Shown here one piece after another: positions 12,515 to 22,579 of a stretch of 64,000 nt of DNA. Position 1 is the stretch's first letter. Each line of letters starts with the position of its first letter. The notes beneath the pieces were generated by a model that had not been told where the DNA came from, ran no database searches, and saw only the letters and a list, made by a program, of their open reading frames with translations. Position numbers and translations under genes: made by a program. The DNA comes from Pseudoips prasinana (lineage: Eukaryota; Arthropoda; Insecta; Lepidoptera; Nolidae), in NCBI GenBank assembly GCA_951640165.1, contig OX621254.1, positions 21,116,001-21,180,000 of the forward strand. The letters are read 5' to 3'.

Positions 12515-13763
12515 ATGGCAGACTCACTAGTCGACCACATCTATAAAGCCCTACGGCTACTTCCCGAATTTGACGGGAACGTAAACGTTCTCACGAGATT
12601 CGTAAAATTATGCGATCAGATGGTCGCAGCGTATATGAAAGACGAACCCGAGTATGGTCTGAGTAACTTGGCTTTATTGAATGGGATATTAAATAAAATT
12701 GTTGGACAAGCATCTCGTACTATAAATACGAACGGTATTCCCGATAACTGGGCCGGTATTAAACCTGCCCTGGTTAACAATTTCGCGGACCAACGCGATG
12801 AGACCTCTCTATATAACGATTTAGCGCTGTTATCACAAGGTGCCATGACACCGCAGGAATATTATGAAACCTGCCAAAATTTGTTTAGCACTATTATGAC
12901 CTATATCAGTCTGCATGAAACGGTAGCGGAAATCGAAAAATCTAAAAAAGATCTATATAAAAAGTTAACACTCCAAGCCTATCTACGCGGCTTACGCGAA
13001 CCGTTGGGTTCCCGCATCCGTTGCATGCGCCCTGAGACGATAGAAAAGGCATTAGAGTTCGTTCACGAAGAGATGAACACCTTGTACTTACAGCAACGCA
13101 ACGAGTATGTCCCTGAAACGAAGCCGTCGCCTCATCACCAGGTTAGTCCTAGATTTAATTCTGGCACCATGCCGCCATCTGTTTTTATGCCGCCCATGCG
13201 ACCATTTAACTTACCACCAAATAAAACTTTCAATAGGCCTGCTCAGCCTGGCCCTTACCCTGGCCCTTCTAAAATGTATGTGCCCTACGCTCCGCAACCC
13301 TTTGCTAGATATAATGCACCCCATTTTCGTGGACCTTCAAGGACTCAGCAAATGTTTGGTGCGCCACCGCCTAACTACAGACCCCAAAGTAATGTATTTA
13401 AAATACAACAGAGACCCATGACAAATAACGTCCCGCAACCTATGAGTGGCGTGAGTCACTATGTCCCCAAATTTATACCGAATCGTACACCCAATGACTT
13501 GACTAGATCAGGAAACCCGCCGCCCTCGAATTATTTTAAAACGCGTGAGGTAAACTTTAATGACTTTGACTACCAGGACTATGAATACGACCGACTATGA
13601 CTCCGATGACTATCCCCAGGAACAGTATCAACATGACCATATGTACGAACCTCCTTATTGCACGGATTTTATTAACGAATCAGAAGACGTTCCATCTTGT
13701 GAACCCGCAGGTAATAGTGGGGAGGATTTTCGGAAAACCCCGAAATCCGTAAAATTAAAATAG
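12515..13763 (+). pseudogene. gag: Errantivirus gag
   Basis: Gag would form the particle core and bind genomic RNA. The first frame starts at ATG 12515 and runs 361 codons to TGA 13598-13600. It has a capsid-like N-terminal half (to about residue 190) and a Pro/Arg/Phe-rich basic C-terminal half without CCHC knuckles, as in many errantiviruses. The acidic tail continues in another frame (13560-13763), so one small indel near 13590 has probably truncated gag. Pol then lies one base back from that second frame, with overlap 13718-13763. This fits an ordinary minus-one gag/pol shift, but I saw no textbook slippery heptamer. Confidence 0.75.
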
Positions 13764-16700
13764 AAGTAAATTTACAAACCCAGAGACAGCTACCGTACAT
13801 CCAAATTTTAGATCCACCTATTAAACTTTTAATTGATACAGGTGCAAATCAATCTTTTATCAGCCCCGAGACTGTAGAAAAATTTTTTTCGCACGTAAAT
13901 TGTAATTATGAACCTTTTGAAGTAACAAATATCCATGCCACCTCTCGTTGTAACTACTCTATTACATTACCGTGTTTCCTAGAATTTAATGAGTCCGATG
14001 ATGTAACTTTCTTTGTTTATACTTTTCATGACTACTTTGATGGTTTGATTGGCTCGGATTTATTAGAAAAATTAGAATCTAATATTGACATGAAGAATAA
14101 ATTATTAATAACACGAAATTCGAAAAATCCCTTGTTAATGTACGATTCACGTAATTGTAATTTATTTGAAGATATCATTCCGGCAAATTCATCTAAATTA
14201 TTACGTGTACCAATAAATTTTCATGACGGTGAAGTATCTATACCTGAACAAATTATGTCCAATTGCATAATAAACGATTGCATTACAACAGTCCAGAATA
14301 ATCGAGGTATTTTAGAAGTAACTAACCCTACGCGATATGATGTAGTATTTTCGATGGACCGTCCCGTACTTGCAGAATTATTTAATATTAAGTGCACGCG
14401 CACCGAACAACGTACCGACCGCGACCGTATTAATGAAGTTCTATCCAGACTACGCACCGATCATTTAAATTTGGAAGAAAAAGCCAATCTAGAGTCACTT
14501 TGTTCTCAGTATGCTGACATTTTTTATCTTGACCCTGAGCCATTGTCATTTACCAACCAAATTAAACACAAAATACGTACAACTGACGAATTACCTATCT
14601 ATACTAAAAGTTATAGGTACCCCTATATTCATAGAAAAGAAGTTCAAGATCAGATAGGCAAAATGTTACAGCAAAATATAATTCGGCCTTCACAGTCTGC
14701 CTGGAGCTCCCCCATATGGGTAGTTCCCAAAAAAGTTGACGCCTCTGGTAAAACTAAATGGCGTTTGGTAGTAGATTTCAGGAAGTTGAACGAAAAGACG
14801 TTAGACGATCGCTATCCTATACCTAACATAGCAGATGTCCTAGATAAACTGGGAAACTGCCATTATTTCACTACTTTGGACCTTGCTAGTGGATTTTACC
14901 AGGTGGAAATGCATCCTGACGACATTTCCAAGACAGCCTTTACAGTAGAACATGGCCACTATGAGTACTTAAGGATGCCAATGGGTTTGAAGAATTCTCC
15001 ATCCACGTTTCAGCGTGTGATGGATAATGTTCTTAGAGACCTCCAAAATACCATTTGTTTAATATACTTGGATGACATTATAATATTTTCCGTTTCACTG
15101 CAAGAACATATGGTTAACTTAGAAAAAGTATTTAAAAGACTCAGAGAAACCAACTTTAAGATTCAAATGGACAAATCGGAATTTTTGAAATTAGAGACCA
15201 CTTATTTAGGCCATATTATTAGCCACGAAGGTATAAAACCAAACCCCGATAAAATATTGGCAATACAAAAATTTCCAATACCCAAAACAGCTACCGAAAT
15301 TAAACGTTTTTTAGGGTAAATAGGTTATTATCGTAAGTTTATTCCAGATTTTGCACGTATTACAAAACCCATGACCCAATTTCTGAAAAAAGGCTCTAAA
15401 ATTAATATAAATGATACTAATTATAATAACTGCTTTGAAAAATGTAAGACTTTATTAACCAACGACCCCATATTACAATATCCTGATTTTAATAAAGACT
15501 TTATTTTAACTACAGACGCATCTAATTTAGCTATTGGAGCTATTCTCTCTCAAGGTTCTATAGGCAGTGACAAACCTATTGCTTATGCGTCCCGGACCCT
15601 TAACACTAGCGAAATAAATTATAGTACTATAGAAAAAGAACTTTTAGCTATCGTGTGGGCAACTAAATATTTTCGCCCATACCTATTTGGCAGAAAATTT
15701 AAGATTGTAACCGATCACAAGCCCCTTCAATGGGTGATGAATTTAAAAGATCCGAATTCACGTTTAACCCGCTGGAAGTTAAAATTAAGTGAGTTTAATT
15801 TTACTACAGTATATAAGCAGGGTAAATTAAATACTAACGCAGACGCGTTGTCGCGCATTGAAATTAACAACGAAGATCTTAGTTCAATAGCAGTCCAACC
15901 ATCAGAAAATTTACCTTTAGAAGTTGAATCTTCTGGGTCCAGCACCGCAACAGCTCATACGAGTGCGCAAACTCCAATTTTAGAAATACCAATTTCGGAT
16001 GAACCCCTAAACAAATTTCATCATCAAATATGTTTAGTTGTAGTAGGAGATATAAAAAAACGCCCAACTGTGACTAAGCCTTTTGAATCTCACACTAGAA
16101 CCGTGATACAACTATCGGAAAATAGTTTGGAAGGTGACGTCATAAATGCTATTAAAGAATACGTAAACCCAAAAGTAAGAACAGGATTGATTATTACTCC
16201 ACCATTACAAATGTACAATATTATACCAATCATACAAAATAACTTTAAAAGTTCCTCATTAAATTTAGTTTTAACTAAAAAGGAACTAGAGAACGTTAAA
16301 GACTATCTTCGACAACAAGAATTTATCAAAAATTATCATGAGGGAAAAACCAACCATCGTGGTATTACAGAATGTTTTCTTTCTCTTTCATGCAAATACT
16401 ATTGGCCTAGAATGAAGGAACATATTTCTAAATATATTAACGAATGTAGTATCTGTGGTCAAGCAAAATACGACCGTAATCCTATCAAACAAAAGTTCTC
16501 TATAGTTCCGCCACCTTCAAAACCATTTCAAATAGTTCATCTTGATCTTTTTACAGCTCAAAATGAAAAATTTCTAACAATAGTTGACGCTCTTTCTAAA
16601 TATTCTCAAGCATATCATTTACGTGATGGCACAGCCCTTAGCGTTGTTCAAGCTTTTTTGACATTTAGTACACACCATGGCATCCCGATGACAGTTATTA

Positions 16701-17380
16701 CAGATCAGGGACCAGAATTTACAAACGCATTATTTGCTGAATTTGTTAGGTTACATAATATTCAACACCACAAAACTCTTGCACACACCCCTAATGACAA
16801 CGGCATGATAGAACGATTCCATTCAACAATTCTTGAACATTTACGTATTTTAAAATTAGAAAAACGCAGCGAACCCGTTATAAATTTAATGCCCTATGCA
16901 ATATTAGGTTATAATAACTCTATTCACAGTTTTACTAAATGTAGACCGATTGACTTAATTACTGGACATTTTGACCCTCGCAGTCCCTTAGACATTAATT
17001 TGTCTGAACATTTGCTTCAACAATACATATTGGACCATAAAGAACGAATGACGCGAGTATATGACATAATCAATGAATCTTCTTTACATGACCGGACTAT
17101 ACTGACTGAAAATAGAAACAAAGACCGTGAAAACGAAGTAGAATACGTCCCCGACCAGCAGGTATTTGTCCGGAACCCTACAGCGAGTAGACAAAAATTG
17201 GCCCCCAGATATACCCAAGACACGGTCCTAGCTGACCTGCCTATTCATATTTATACGCGCAAGAAACGCGGTCCGGTGGCCAAGTCCCGACTTAAAAGAA
17301 GCCCTAAAGATCCCGTATTGTTACAGGATACTACTATTGGTGCTATTCCGACTTACTCGAGGACAAGAAGTAACGATTGA
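13718..17380 (+). pseudogene. pol: Errantivirus pol: protease, reverse transcriptase, RNase H, integrase
   Basis: Domains follow in Gypsy order. Aspartic protease has LLIDTGANQSF near 13830. Reverse transcriptase runs about 14590-15120, with LYLDD-type box IYLDDIIIFS near 15065. RNase H has LTTDASNLAIGA near 15507 and VTDHKPLQW near 15710. Integrase has a His/Cys zinc region (NECSICGQAKY near 16440) and a D,D-35-E core (HLDLF near 16540, ITDQGPEF near 16700, MIERFHS near 16805). One in-frame TAA at 15317-15319, between reverse transcriptase and RNase H, splits the protein; both sides are in the same frame. The C-terminal tail is basic and overlaps env by about 44 bases. No other break was seen downstream. 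Confidence 0.88.
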
Positions 17381-19037
17381 CCCGTTAGTCGATGGCCCTG
17401 GGTTGCTTCCGTTTAAATTGCGAAACACCCGAATTATTTCCCACTATCATTATTTTCTTAGTTATATAAGTCTTAGCAATATTGAATCTCAAATTGGGCA
17501 AGTTAAAGACCAGCTATCTCAATTTCGTCCTAAGATTAATAACGCCACACAATTTTTGTACGAACCACATTTAGAATATCTCAGTTTAAAATTAAATAAA
17601 GTATATGATAGTCTCCAATCATTCGAACATATTCGTAATAAAAGAGGACTCATCGACGGACTTGGCTCCATAATTAAAAGCATATCGGGTAACTTGGATT
17701 ATACTGATGCTATTAAGTACGAGAATGCAATAAAAGTTCTTCGTAGTAACGAGCATAAATTAGAGTCTCAAGTTACTCAGCATATTAGCTTATCTAAAGA
17801 ATGGATGTTGTATGATACCAAATTATTGGCCAATATAACTTCAAATCAGAATAAAATAAGTAAACTTTTAAATCAAATTGTTAATAACACCCAAACTGAT
17901 TTGGTTAATTACGCCCATATTGCCCAATTCCTATTAATATTAAGCGATAATATAGATAAGTTAGAGGTAGAGTTTTATAGGCTAGAAAATACATTAGCAT
18001 TTATTCGTGCATCGAGCATGACTCATTCGGTAGTTAGTATTTCTGAATTAAAAAATATGCTAAGTAAACTCAGAACTTTATATTCAAGTAAAGAAATTCT
18101 TGATATAGAGATTAGGTATTATTACGATATTATTAAGCTAGGATATTATTACTCAAATAATGAGATAATAATAGTTTTCAAGGTGCCGATTGCTTTTCCT
18201 ATACCCTACGACCTTTACAAACTATCCATTGTACCTAATAAAAATCACCAAATTCTTATCCCTACCTTACCTTATGTTGCGATTTCTAGTATTGACTCTA
18301 TGTACATGGAGGCTGAATGCCCGAAGATGAACTCTTTATACCTCTGTGAAGTAACGCCAACTTACCAGCATCGAGACAAATCTGATTGTATCCAACATCT
18401 TATTACAAGGCAATTGCTCATCTCGTCCTGTAAACTCAATTCTGTTATTTTAAAAAGAGAAGCTGTAGAACAGCTTGATGAGAAGCACTACACGTTGCGT
18501 TTCCCTAATCCAACCAAGGTGAAGATCTACTGTGGACAAGAACAATATAAAACATTGGAAGGAAGTTTTTTGGTTATAGTTCCATATAACTGTTACATAA
18601 AGACGCCCGAGTTCACAATAGCTAATACAAATGATCGCGTAAAAGGATACGCATTGGAGATTATCCAACCAGCCAACTTAGAAGCATCAGAAAGTATGAG
18701 TCTTACACCCATTACATTAGACTCCGTCGACCTTCAGAATCTGCACAGCATCAACACCAAAATATCTCTACAAGTTCCACCTACAATGGATGAAGTCAGA
18801 GACACAACTCTATACCACACTACTATACCCTTATACGTAGTTTTAATAGGCGCAGGTGCACTCACTATTGCAATTATCTACCGACGATGCCAAATGAACC
18901 TGGGCCGAGAAATAATTAAAACTGAAACCCCAACCATTTATGCAGAGATCGAAGAAAAAGATAAAATTAATCCCAGCGAGATAAGAACTGGACACAGCAA
19001 TATTTCGGCAACCATAGCCCACAAGGTTGCAAAATAG
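17337..19037 (+). CDS. env: Errantivirus envelope (F-like) protein frame
   Basis: The open frame is 566 codons long and uninterrupted. A dibasic RNKR furin-like site at residues 100-103 is followed by a Gly-rich hydrophobic segment in the place of a fusion peptide. Long helical, coiled-coil-like stretches and several Cys residues fill the middle. One strongly hydrophobic span near residues 495-520 fits a membrane anchor, followed by a cytoplasmic tail of about 45 residues. This layout matches errantiviral envelopes related to baculoviral F proteins. The first codon shown is TTG, so translation probably starts on a spliced mRNA. A likely acceptor, TTGTTACAG, ends at 17326. I see no signal peptide in this frame as it stands, so the true N-terminus may come from an upstream exon. 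Confidence 0.8.
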   Translation: MVLFRLTRGQEVTIDPLVDGPGLLPFKLRNTRIISHYHYFLSYISLSNIESQIGQVKDQLSQFRPKINNATQFLYEPHLEYLSLKLNKVYDSLQSFEHIRNKRGLIDGLGSIIKSISGNLDYTDAIKYENAIKVLRSNEHKLESQVTQHISLSKEWMLYDTKLLANITSNQNKISKLLNQIVNNTQTDLVNYAHIAQFLLILSDNIDKLEVEFYRLENTLAFIRASSMTHSVVSISELKNMLSKLRTLYSSKEILDIEIRYYYDIIKLGYYYSNNEIIIVFKVPIAFPIPYDLYKLSIVPNKNHQILIPTLPYVAISSIDSMYMEAECPKMNSLYLCEVTPTYQHRDKSDCIQHLITRQLLISSCKLNSVILKREAVEQLDEKHYTLRFPNPTKVKIYCGQEQYKTLEGSFLVIVPYNCYIKTPEFTIANTNDRVKGYALEIIQPANLEASESMSLTPITLDSVDLQNLHSINTKISLQVPPTMDEVRDTTLYHTTIPLYVVLIGAGALTIAIIYRRCQMNLGREIIKTETPTIYAEIEEKDKINPSEIRTGHSNISATIAHKVAK

Positions 19038-19049
19038 TTGCTGATCTAC

Positions 19050-19058
19050 GGGGGGAGG
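19050..19058 (+). promoter_or_regulatory. Polypurine tract for plus-strand synthesis
   Basis: GGGGGGAGG lies immediately before the 3' LTR, the expected position of the plus-strand primer in an LTR retroelement. Confidence 0.85.
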
Positions 19059-19367
19059 TGTTACATATGCATAGCACACTATAACTGCTGACTAGCATTT
19101 ACCCCATTGTTACACTTCGCAACAGCGAGTCACACGAAGGCGCTTAATCAGCATAGCCGGAAAGCAACGTGACCACCGCTGTACCGGACACCCGAAGCCC
19201 GCTCCTCGGCTCCGTGGGACCGGCCACTTCCTACTCAACCATCGAACGGTCGTCACCTAATTAACTTAGTTCATATAATTTTATTGTAATTCCTTGATAA
19301 GTAAATTAAATTATTTTAAGTTTGATCTTGTATTTTTTTGGGTCCTTGGCTGTCGACTTTAATATCT
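19059..19367 (+). repeat. Errantivirus 3' LTR
   Basis: This 309-bp copy matches the 5' LTR base for base by eye and is followed by the AGTT target duplication. Confidence 0.92.
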
Positions 19368-19371
19368 AGTT

Positions 19372-20189
19372 TAGTGTCCTGGTTTGATAATAAAATCGTA
19401 AATATGCTCTCAGCTTACGTAGGCAGTGAACCGTCAACAACAAAGCAGCGGTATGTTCGAAAAGAAAAACAGTACGAGAATATAACGTCGCCCCAAGCAG
19501 TCGATGTTTATAACCAACACATGGGTGGCGTCGATTTACTCGATTCATGATATAACATTAGTTAATGCCTGGTTATTATGGCGCCGAATTCATGGACTTG
19601 AATACCTGCCGCTGTTTGATTTCAAACTTGCAGTGTCGGAGCATATGCGCAAAGCTGGAAAGGTTATGGTGGCCAAAAACGTGGTCGTCCAGCTGGCCTT
19701 CTTGGAACACCAACCTCAAGTCGAGCCATTACTCCCGCTAGCGATATCGGTAGTCCAGCAAGTGCAGTGGCCAAAAATCGTGGTCGTCCAGCTACTCTCC
19801 TTGGAACACCGACCTCAAGTCGAGCCGTTACTCCCACTAGCGAAGTCGGTAGTCCAGCAAGCGCGGTGGCAAAAAAACGCGGACGTCCATCTTGCCTCAG
19901 GAGTCTCAACTTGCCTGAGACTTCAAGCCAAGGCAGCAATGAGTCTAGCTTGCCTGAGTCGCCATTGCCTTCCAAAAAGGCACGAAAAGCTACAGCTAGA
20001 CACCAAGAGTTACCTTTGGATTCTGTTCGAACAGATAACGTGTCCCATTACCCAGAATGGATGAAGTCTAATCGACAAATATGTCAAAACTACTTAAAAT
20101 ACCGTTCCTTCACGAAATGTGGTAAATGTAAGGTTTCTTTATGTTTCAATGGCCAACGCAACTGTTTTCTGGAATTTCATAAAGTTTAA
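19372..20189 (+). pseudogene. piggyBac-1 transposase, C-terminal third
   Basis: The reading resumes in the frame interrupted at 11946, with VSWFDNKIV and then VYNQHMGGVDLLDS, the block containing the third catalytic Asp of piggyBac transposases. The frame then jumps to a second frame (LVNAWLLWRRI) after an apparent deletion of roughly 25 codons. A repetitive stretch with two similar units, about 114 bp apart (19664-19870), encodes Arg/Pro/Thr-rich low-complexity sequence. A third frame ends in the Cys-rich module CGKCKVSLCFNGQRNCF. That C-terminal zinc motif is characteristic of piggyBac transposases. The copy is inactive. Confidence 0.85.
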
Positions 20190-20203
20190 TTGTTAATGCA
20201 TTC

Positions 20204-20263
20204 GAAGCCATATATGGCTTCATATCGTTTTGCTATAATGCATACGAAGCTATATATAGCTTC
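20204..20263. repeat. Two palindromic repeats near the piggyBac-1 right end
   Basis: GAAGCCATATATGGCTTC (20204-20221) and GAAGCTATATATAGCTTC (20246-20263) are perfect palindromes 42 bp apart. Related sequences occur at 7893-7907 near the left end and near 10675 and 10717. They could be subterminal transposase-binding sites. Confidence 0.75.
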
Positions 20264-20280
20264 GTTGGCTATTTTCTTAA

Positions 20281-21051
20281 TAATTATTACTTATTTGTAT
20301 TTTCTCATCTCAACTTATTATATAAAGTTAAATACAACTTATTATATAAAATCTTCACTTTGTTGCTTTGATAAGGTGAGACCACTAAGTACATGTCATT
20401 CTATCAGTGACCCATGTGACTTCGATGACCACATCTCATCGAATATTACGAAATGGGACAACATAGACTTATGTGATCCTAAAATGCAAAACCATAATGA
20501 ACCCGGTTTCTCTAAAGATCATAGTAAGGTTTCGAAAAAAGACGAATGCCCCAAGTTCGCCATATGCAACAAATCAAGACCAGCTTCACTTCTCCCTGTT
20601 ATTTATCCCACCCAACTTGTTCAACATTCGGATTCACAGGCGGAACGCCCACCAATGTTCGAACACTCAGTGATCAAAATTACGAACAAGAATGATACTG
20701 TACTGTTAGATAAAAGCCCAATACCATCAAGCAAGTGAACAGATAACTGACGATTATTCTGTGAATAATAAATTTTTGGTGAGTTATTATGCCAAGAATA
20801 AAACATGGAAATACTACATTGGAGTACTTACTGCTGTTAATGCTGACCAAACTTTTGACATCACATTTTATGCTATGTCACGTAACAAAGGTGAGATAAA
20901 ATTTAAAAAGCCAAAAAAAATTGACCGGGATACGGTACCAAAAATGTTGATAGTAAAGTTAATTGAAATAGATAGAATATCAGATACAAATTACATGACC
21001 CAGCAGATGCAATTTATTTCTAACTGGAGTAGACTGGATATAATATTTTAA
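20281..21051 (+). pseudogene. Element A, C-terminal region
   Basis: Coding resumes after piggyBac-1. A hydrophilic linker (about 20370-20738) is followed, after stops at 20736-20750, by a small domain (20761-21051). That domain contains KFLVSYYAKNKTWKYYIG, VLTAVNADQTFDITFYAM and KIDRDTVPKMLIVKLIEI. A compact beta-rich C-terminal module of this kind ends other members of the element A protein family after the SDGP core. This is why I join this block to 5296-7809 rather than calling a separate gene. Stops between linker and domain show decay. Confidence 0.6.
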
Positions 21052-21086
21052 GTATTTAATTTGTAAGAGTTAATAAGTATTACTTA

Positions 21087-21540
21087 TTTTGCTAGTCTTT
21101 TAAAAACATTTCTTTAGATATTTTAAGACTTTCATTTGTAAAGAGTCTGTGAGAACTACTTGTTTTGGTGTTTGTTTTGCTAGTCTTTTGATAATATTTC
21201 CTAAAATATTTTTAACACTTTAATTTGTAAAGAGTCTATGAGATTGTTGTGTATGTACTTGTTATGGTTTTTATATACTGTGGACACGGGTCTCATCGCG
21301 ATAAAGTTTTAGGTAAATCATTACCTTATGCCGAAACGTCGGGTAACCAAGTTAATGATTGACCTAAATCTTTATCGCGGTGAGACCCGTGTCCACAGTA
21401 TATAAAAATGTGTACAAATCGCGAAAGTTTTAAAACATTACTTGTTATGGTGTTTTTATTGTGTGTTTTTGTTAGTCTTTCAAAGAGATTTTAAGACTAT
21501 TTTTTGTTAAGTACAAAGACTTTCGTTTAATGGGTTTATT
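21087..21540 (+). repeat. Degenerate repeats of about 85-90 bp downstream of element A
   Basis: Units near 21087-21170, 21172-21262 and 21462-21540 share TTTTGCTAGTCTTTT, then TTAAGACTTT, TTTGTAAAGAGTCT and ACTTGTTATGGT. A foldback MITE separates the second and third units. No coding is seen. Confidence 0.6.
21268..21407. mobile_element. Foldback MITE, about 140 bp
   Basis: The ends are long inverted repeats (TATATACTGTGGACACGGGT inward from the left, its complement on the right). They extend over about 55 bp with few mismatches around a short GCCGAAACGTCGGG-containing centre. It has no coding capacity. Confidence 0.8.
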
Positions 21541-22195
21541 TTAAGTCATTACGTCATTCCTATTTTTTTAAACTGTACTGAAACATTTTTCCCATTTTGG
21601 AATGCCTTTAATTGGTAAGGATAATAAAACAAACTAATCGTTATAATGTTTTATTTAGTTTTTTAGTAAAAATTTATGTTAACGTAATTTATAAGTCACC
21701 ACCTTTTCAAGTTATATTTAGTGCTTTTTATTTTATTTTATAATTACAAGAACATATAATAAAAGAGATAAAAAGTGAAGTTATTTAGGTACAAGTATAA
21801 CTATTACATTTAGGAGGCTTTCGTTAGATGCAATAAGTACTTATGTCGGTTTGTATGGTTCCTGCACCAGATTTTTTGTTGATGATTACATAATTATATT
21901 AATAATTAAAAACATAATACAATTTTTACAATATAATATAATTTTCTTTTAATATTCATATTAAAGGTTTTATTATTAAAACTCGTTTTTCATTACTCTT
22001 AAAGCATTGCACCGCAGTCCGTCCGATCTAAAATGGTTATTTATTTTAACCATTATGAAACCATCTTTACCCAAAATATGTGTTACTTTTGGGTTACATT
22101 TGTGTAATTGTAACACAAAATCTGTTGTGTAACTTTTGTGATACATTTGACAATTTTGGCGGCCTTACCCATTTGGATGTCCCTCGAAGACATGT
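21541..22195. other. AT-rich non-coding spacer
   Basis: I see no gene. The stretch near 22040-22130 has several TTACACAAAAT/TTTTGGGTTACA-like words on both strands, which may be a decayed repeat. Confidence 0.35.
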
Positions 22196-22579
22196 AAGTA
22201 AGATAAGATAAGATAACTCTTTATTGTACACCAAAACATTACAGAATATAAGAATACAATAGCATACATTTAAAAATGGTAGGTACAATTGGCGGCCTTA
22301 TCACTAAATGTGATCTCTTCCAGGCAACCTAGGCAGGGATTGGAGTATGGAGTAACCGAGATAGGGTAGTTGTCAGTGCACATGAGTATAGAAATGATAC
22401 GCACTGGTATCATTACAAAAAACGTCAAAAGTCATTTAAGATAAATTACATATATATATTATATTAACCTACATACTATATTATATATACTTATATTTCA
22501 TAAATAAATACATACATTATCATAAAACAAAACTAAAGTAGGAACCGTTGCTGAAGTTCATAAACTAGTCGAAAGTAAA

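Larger units (their letters stand above)
11947..19367 (+). mobile_element. Errantivirus-type LTR retrotransposon with gag, pol and env (7,421 bp)
   Basis: Two 309-bp LTRs, identical by eye, bound gag, pol and env reading frames. A tRNA-type primer site follows the left LTR and a purine tract precedes the right LTR. The 4-bp duplication AGTT (11943-11946 and 19368-19371) flanks it. The element interrupts piggyBac-1 transposase, and the empty site restores that gene's codons, so boundaries are precise. The env frame makes this an insect endogenous retrovirus relative of the gypsy/17.6/ZAM/TED group. Identical LTRs imply recent insertion, yet gag and pol each carry a lesion. Confidence 0.92.
7871..20280 (+). 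mobile_element. piggyBac-1 transposon, interrupted by LINE-B and an errantivirus
   Basis: The left end is TTAA followed by CCCCTTATCGC (7871-7885), the usual start of a piggyBac TIR. The right limit is proposed at TTAA 20277-20280, where element A coding resumes; the right TIR is poorly conserved. Copies of a palindromic motif (GAAGCCATATATGGCTTC and variants) sit near the left end, between LINE-B and the gene, and twice near the right end. Without its insertions the element would be roughly 2.6 kb, a normal piggyBac size. It lies inside element A and is therefore younger than it. Confidence 0.75.
5296..21051 (+). mobile_element. Element A, DDE-like DNA transposon (family uncertain, possibly Sola-like), split by piggyBac-1
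   Basis: The coding sequence is in two blocks, 5296-7809 and 20281-21051, separated by a 12.4 kb piggyBac-1 insertion. The first block carries the basic N-terminus and catalytic-like core. The second carries the small C-terminal domain that normally ends this protein family, so the two blocks are one split gene. The element boundaries are given only as the coding limits because I did not find convincing TIRs. The superfamily name is inference from motifs resembling widespread insect transposon-like proteins. Confidence 0.65.

Noticed and set aside
19664..19975. Minus-strand 103-codon frame over the piggyBac-1 C-terminal region
   Set aside because: It is antisense to two similar low-complexity units of the transposase and has no independent support.
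20281..21051. An independent small gene right of piggyBac-1
   Set aside because: Its C-terminal domain is what ends element A-type proteins, and it lies exactly where element A should resume.
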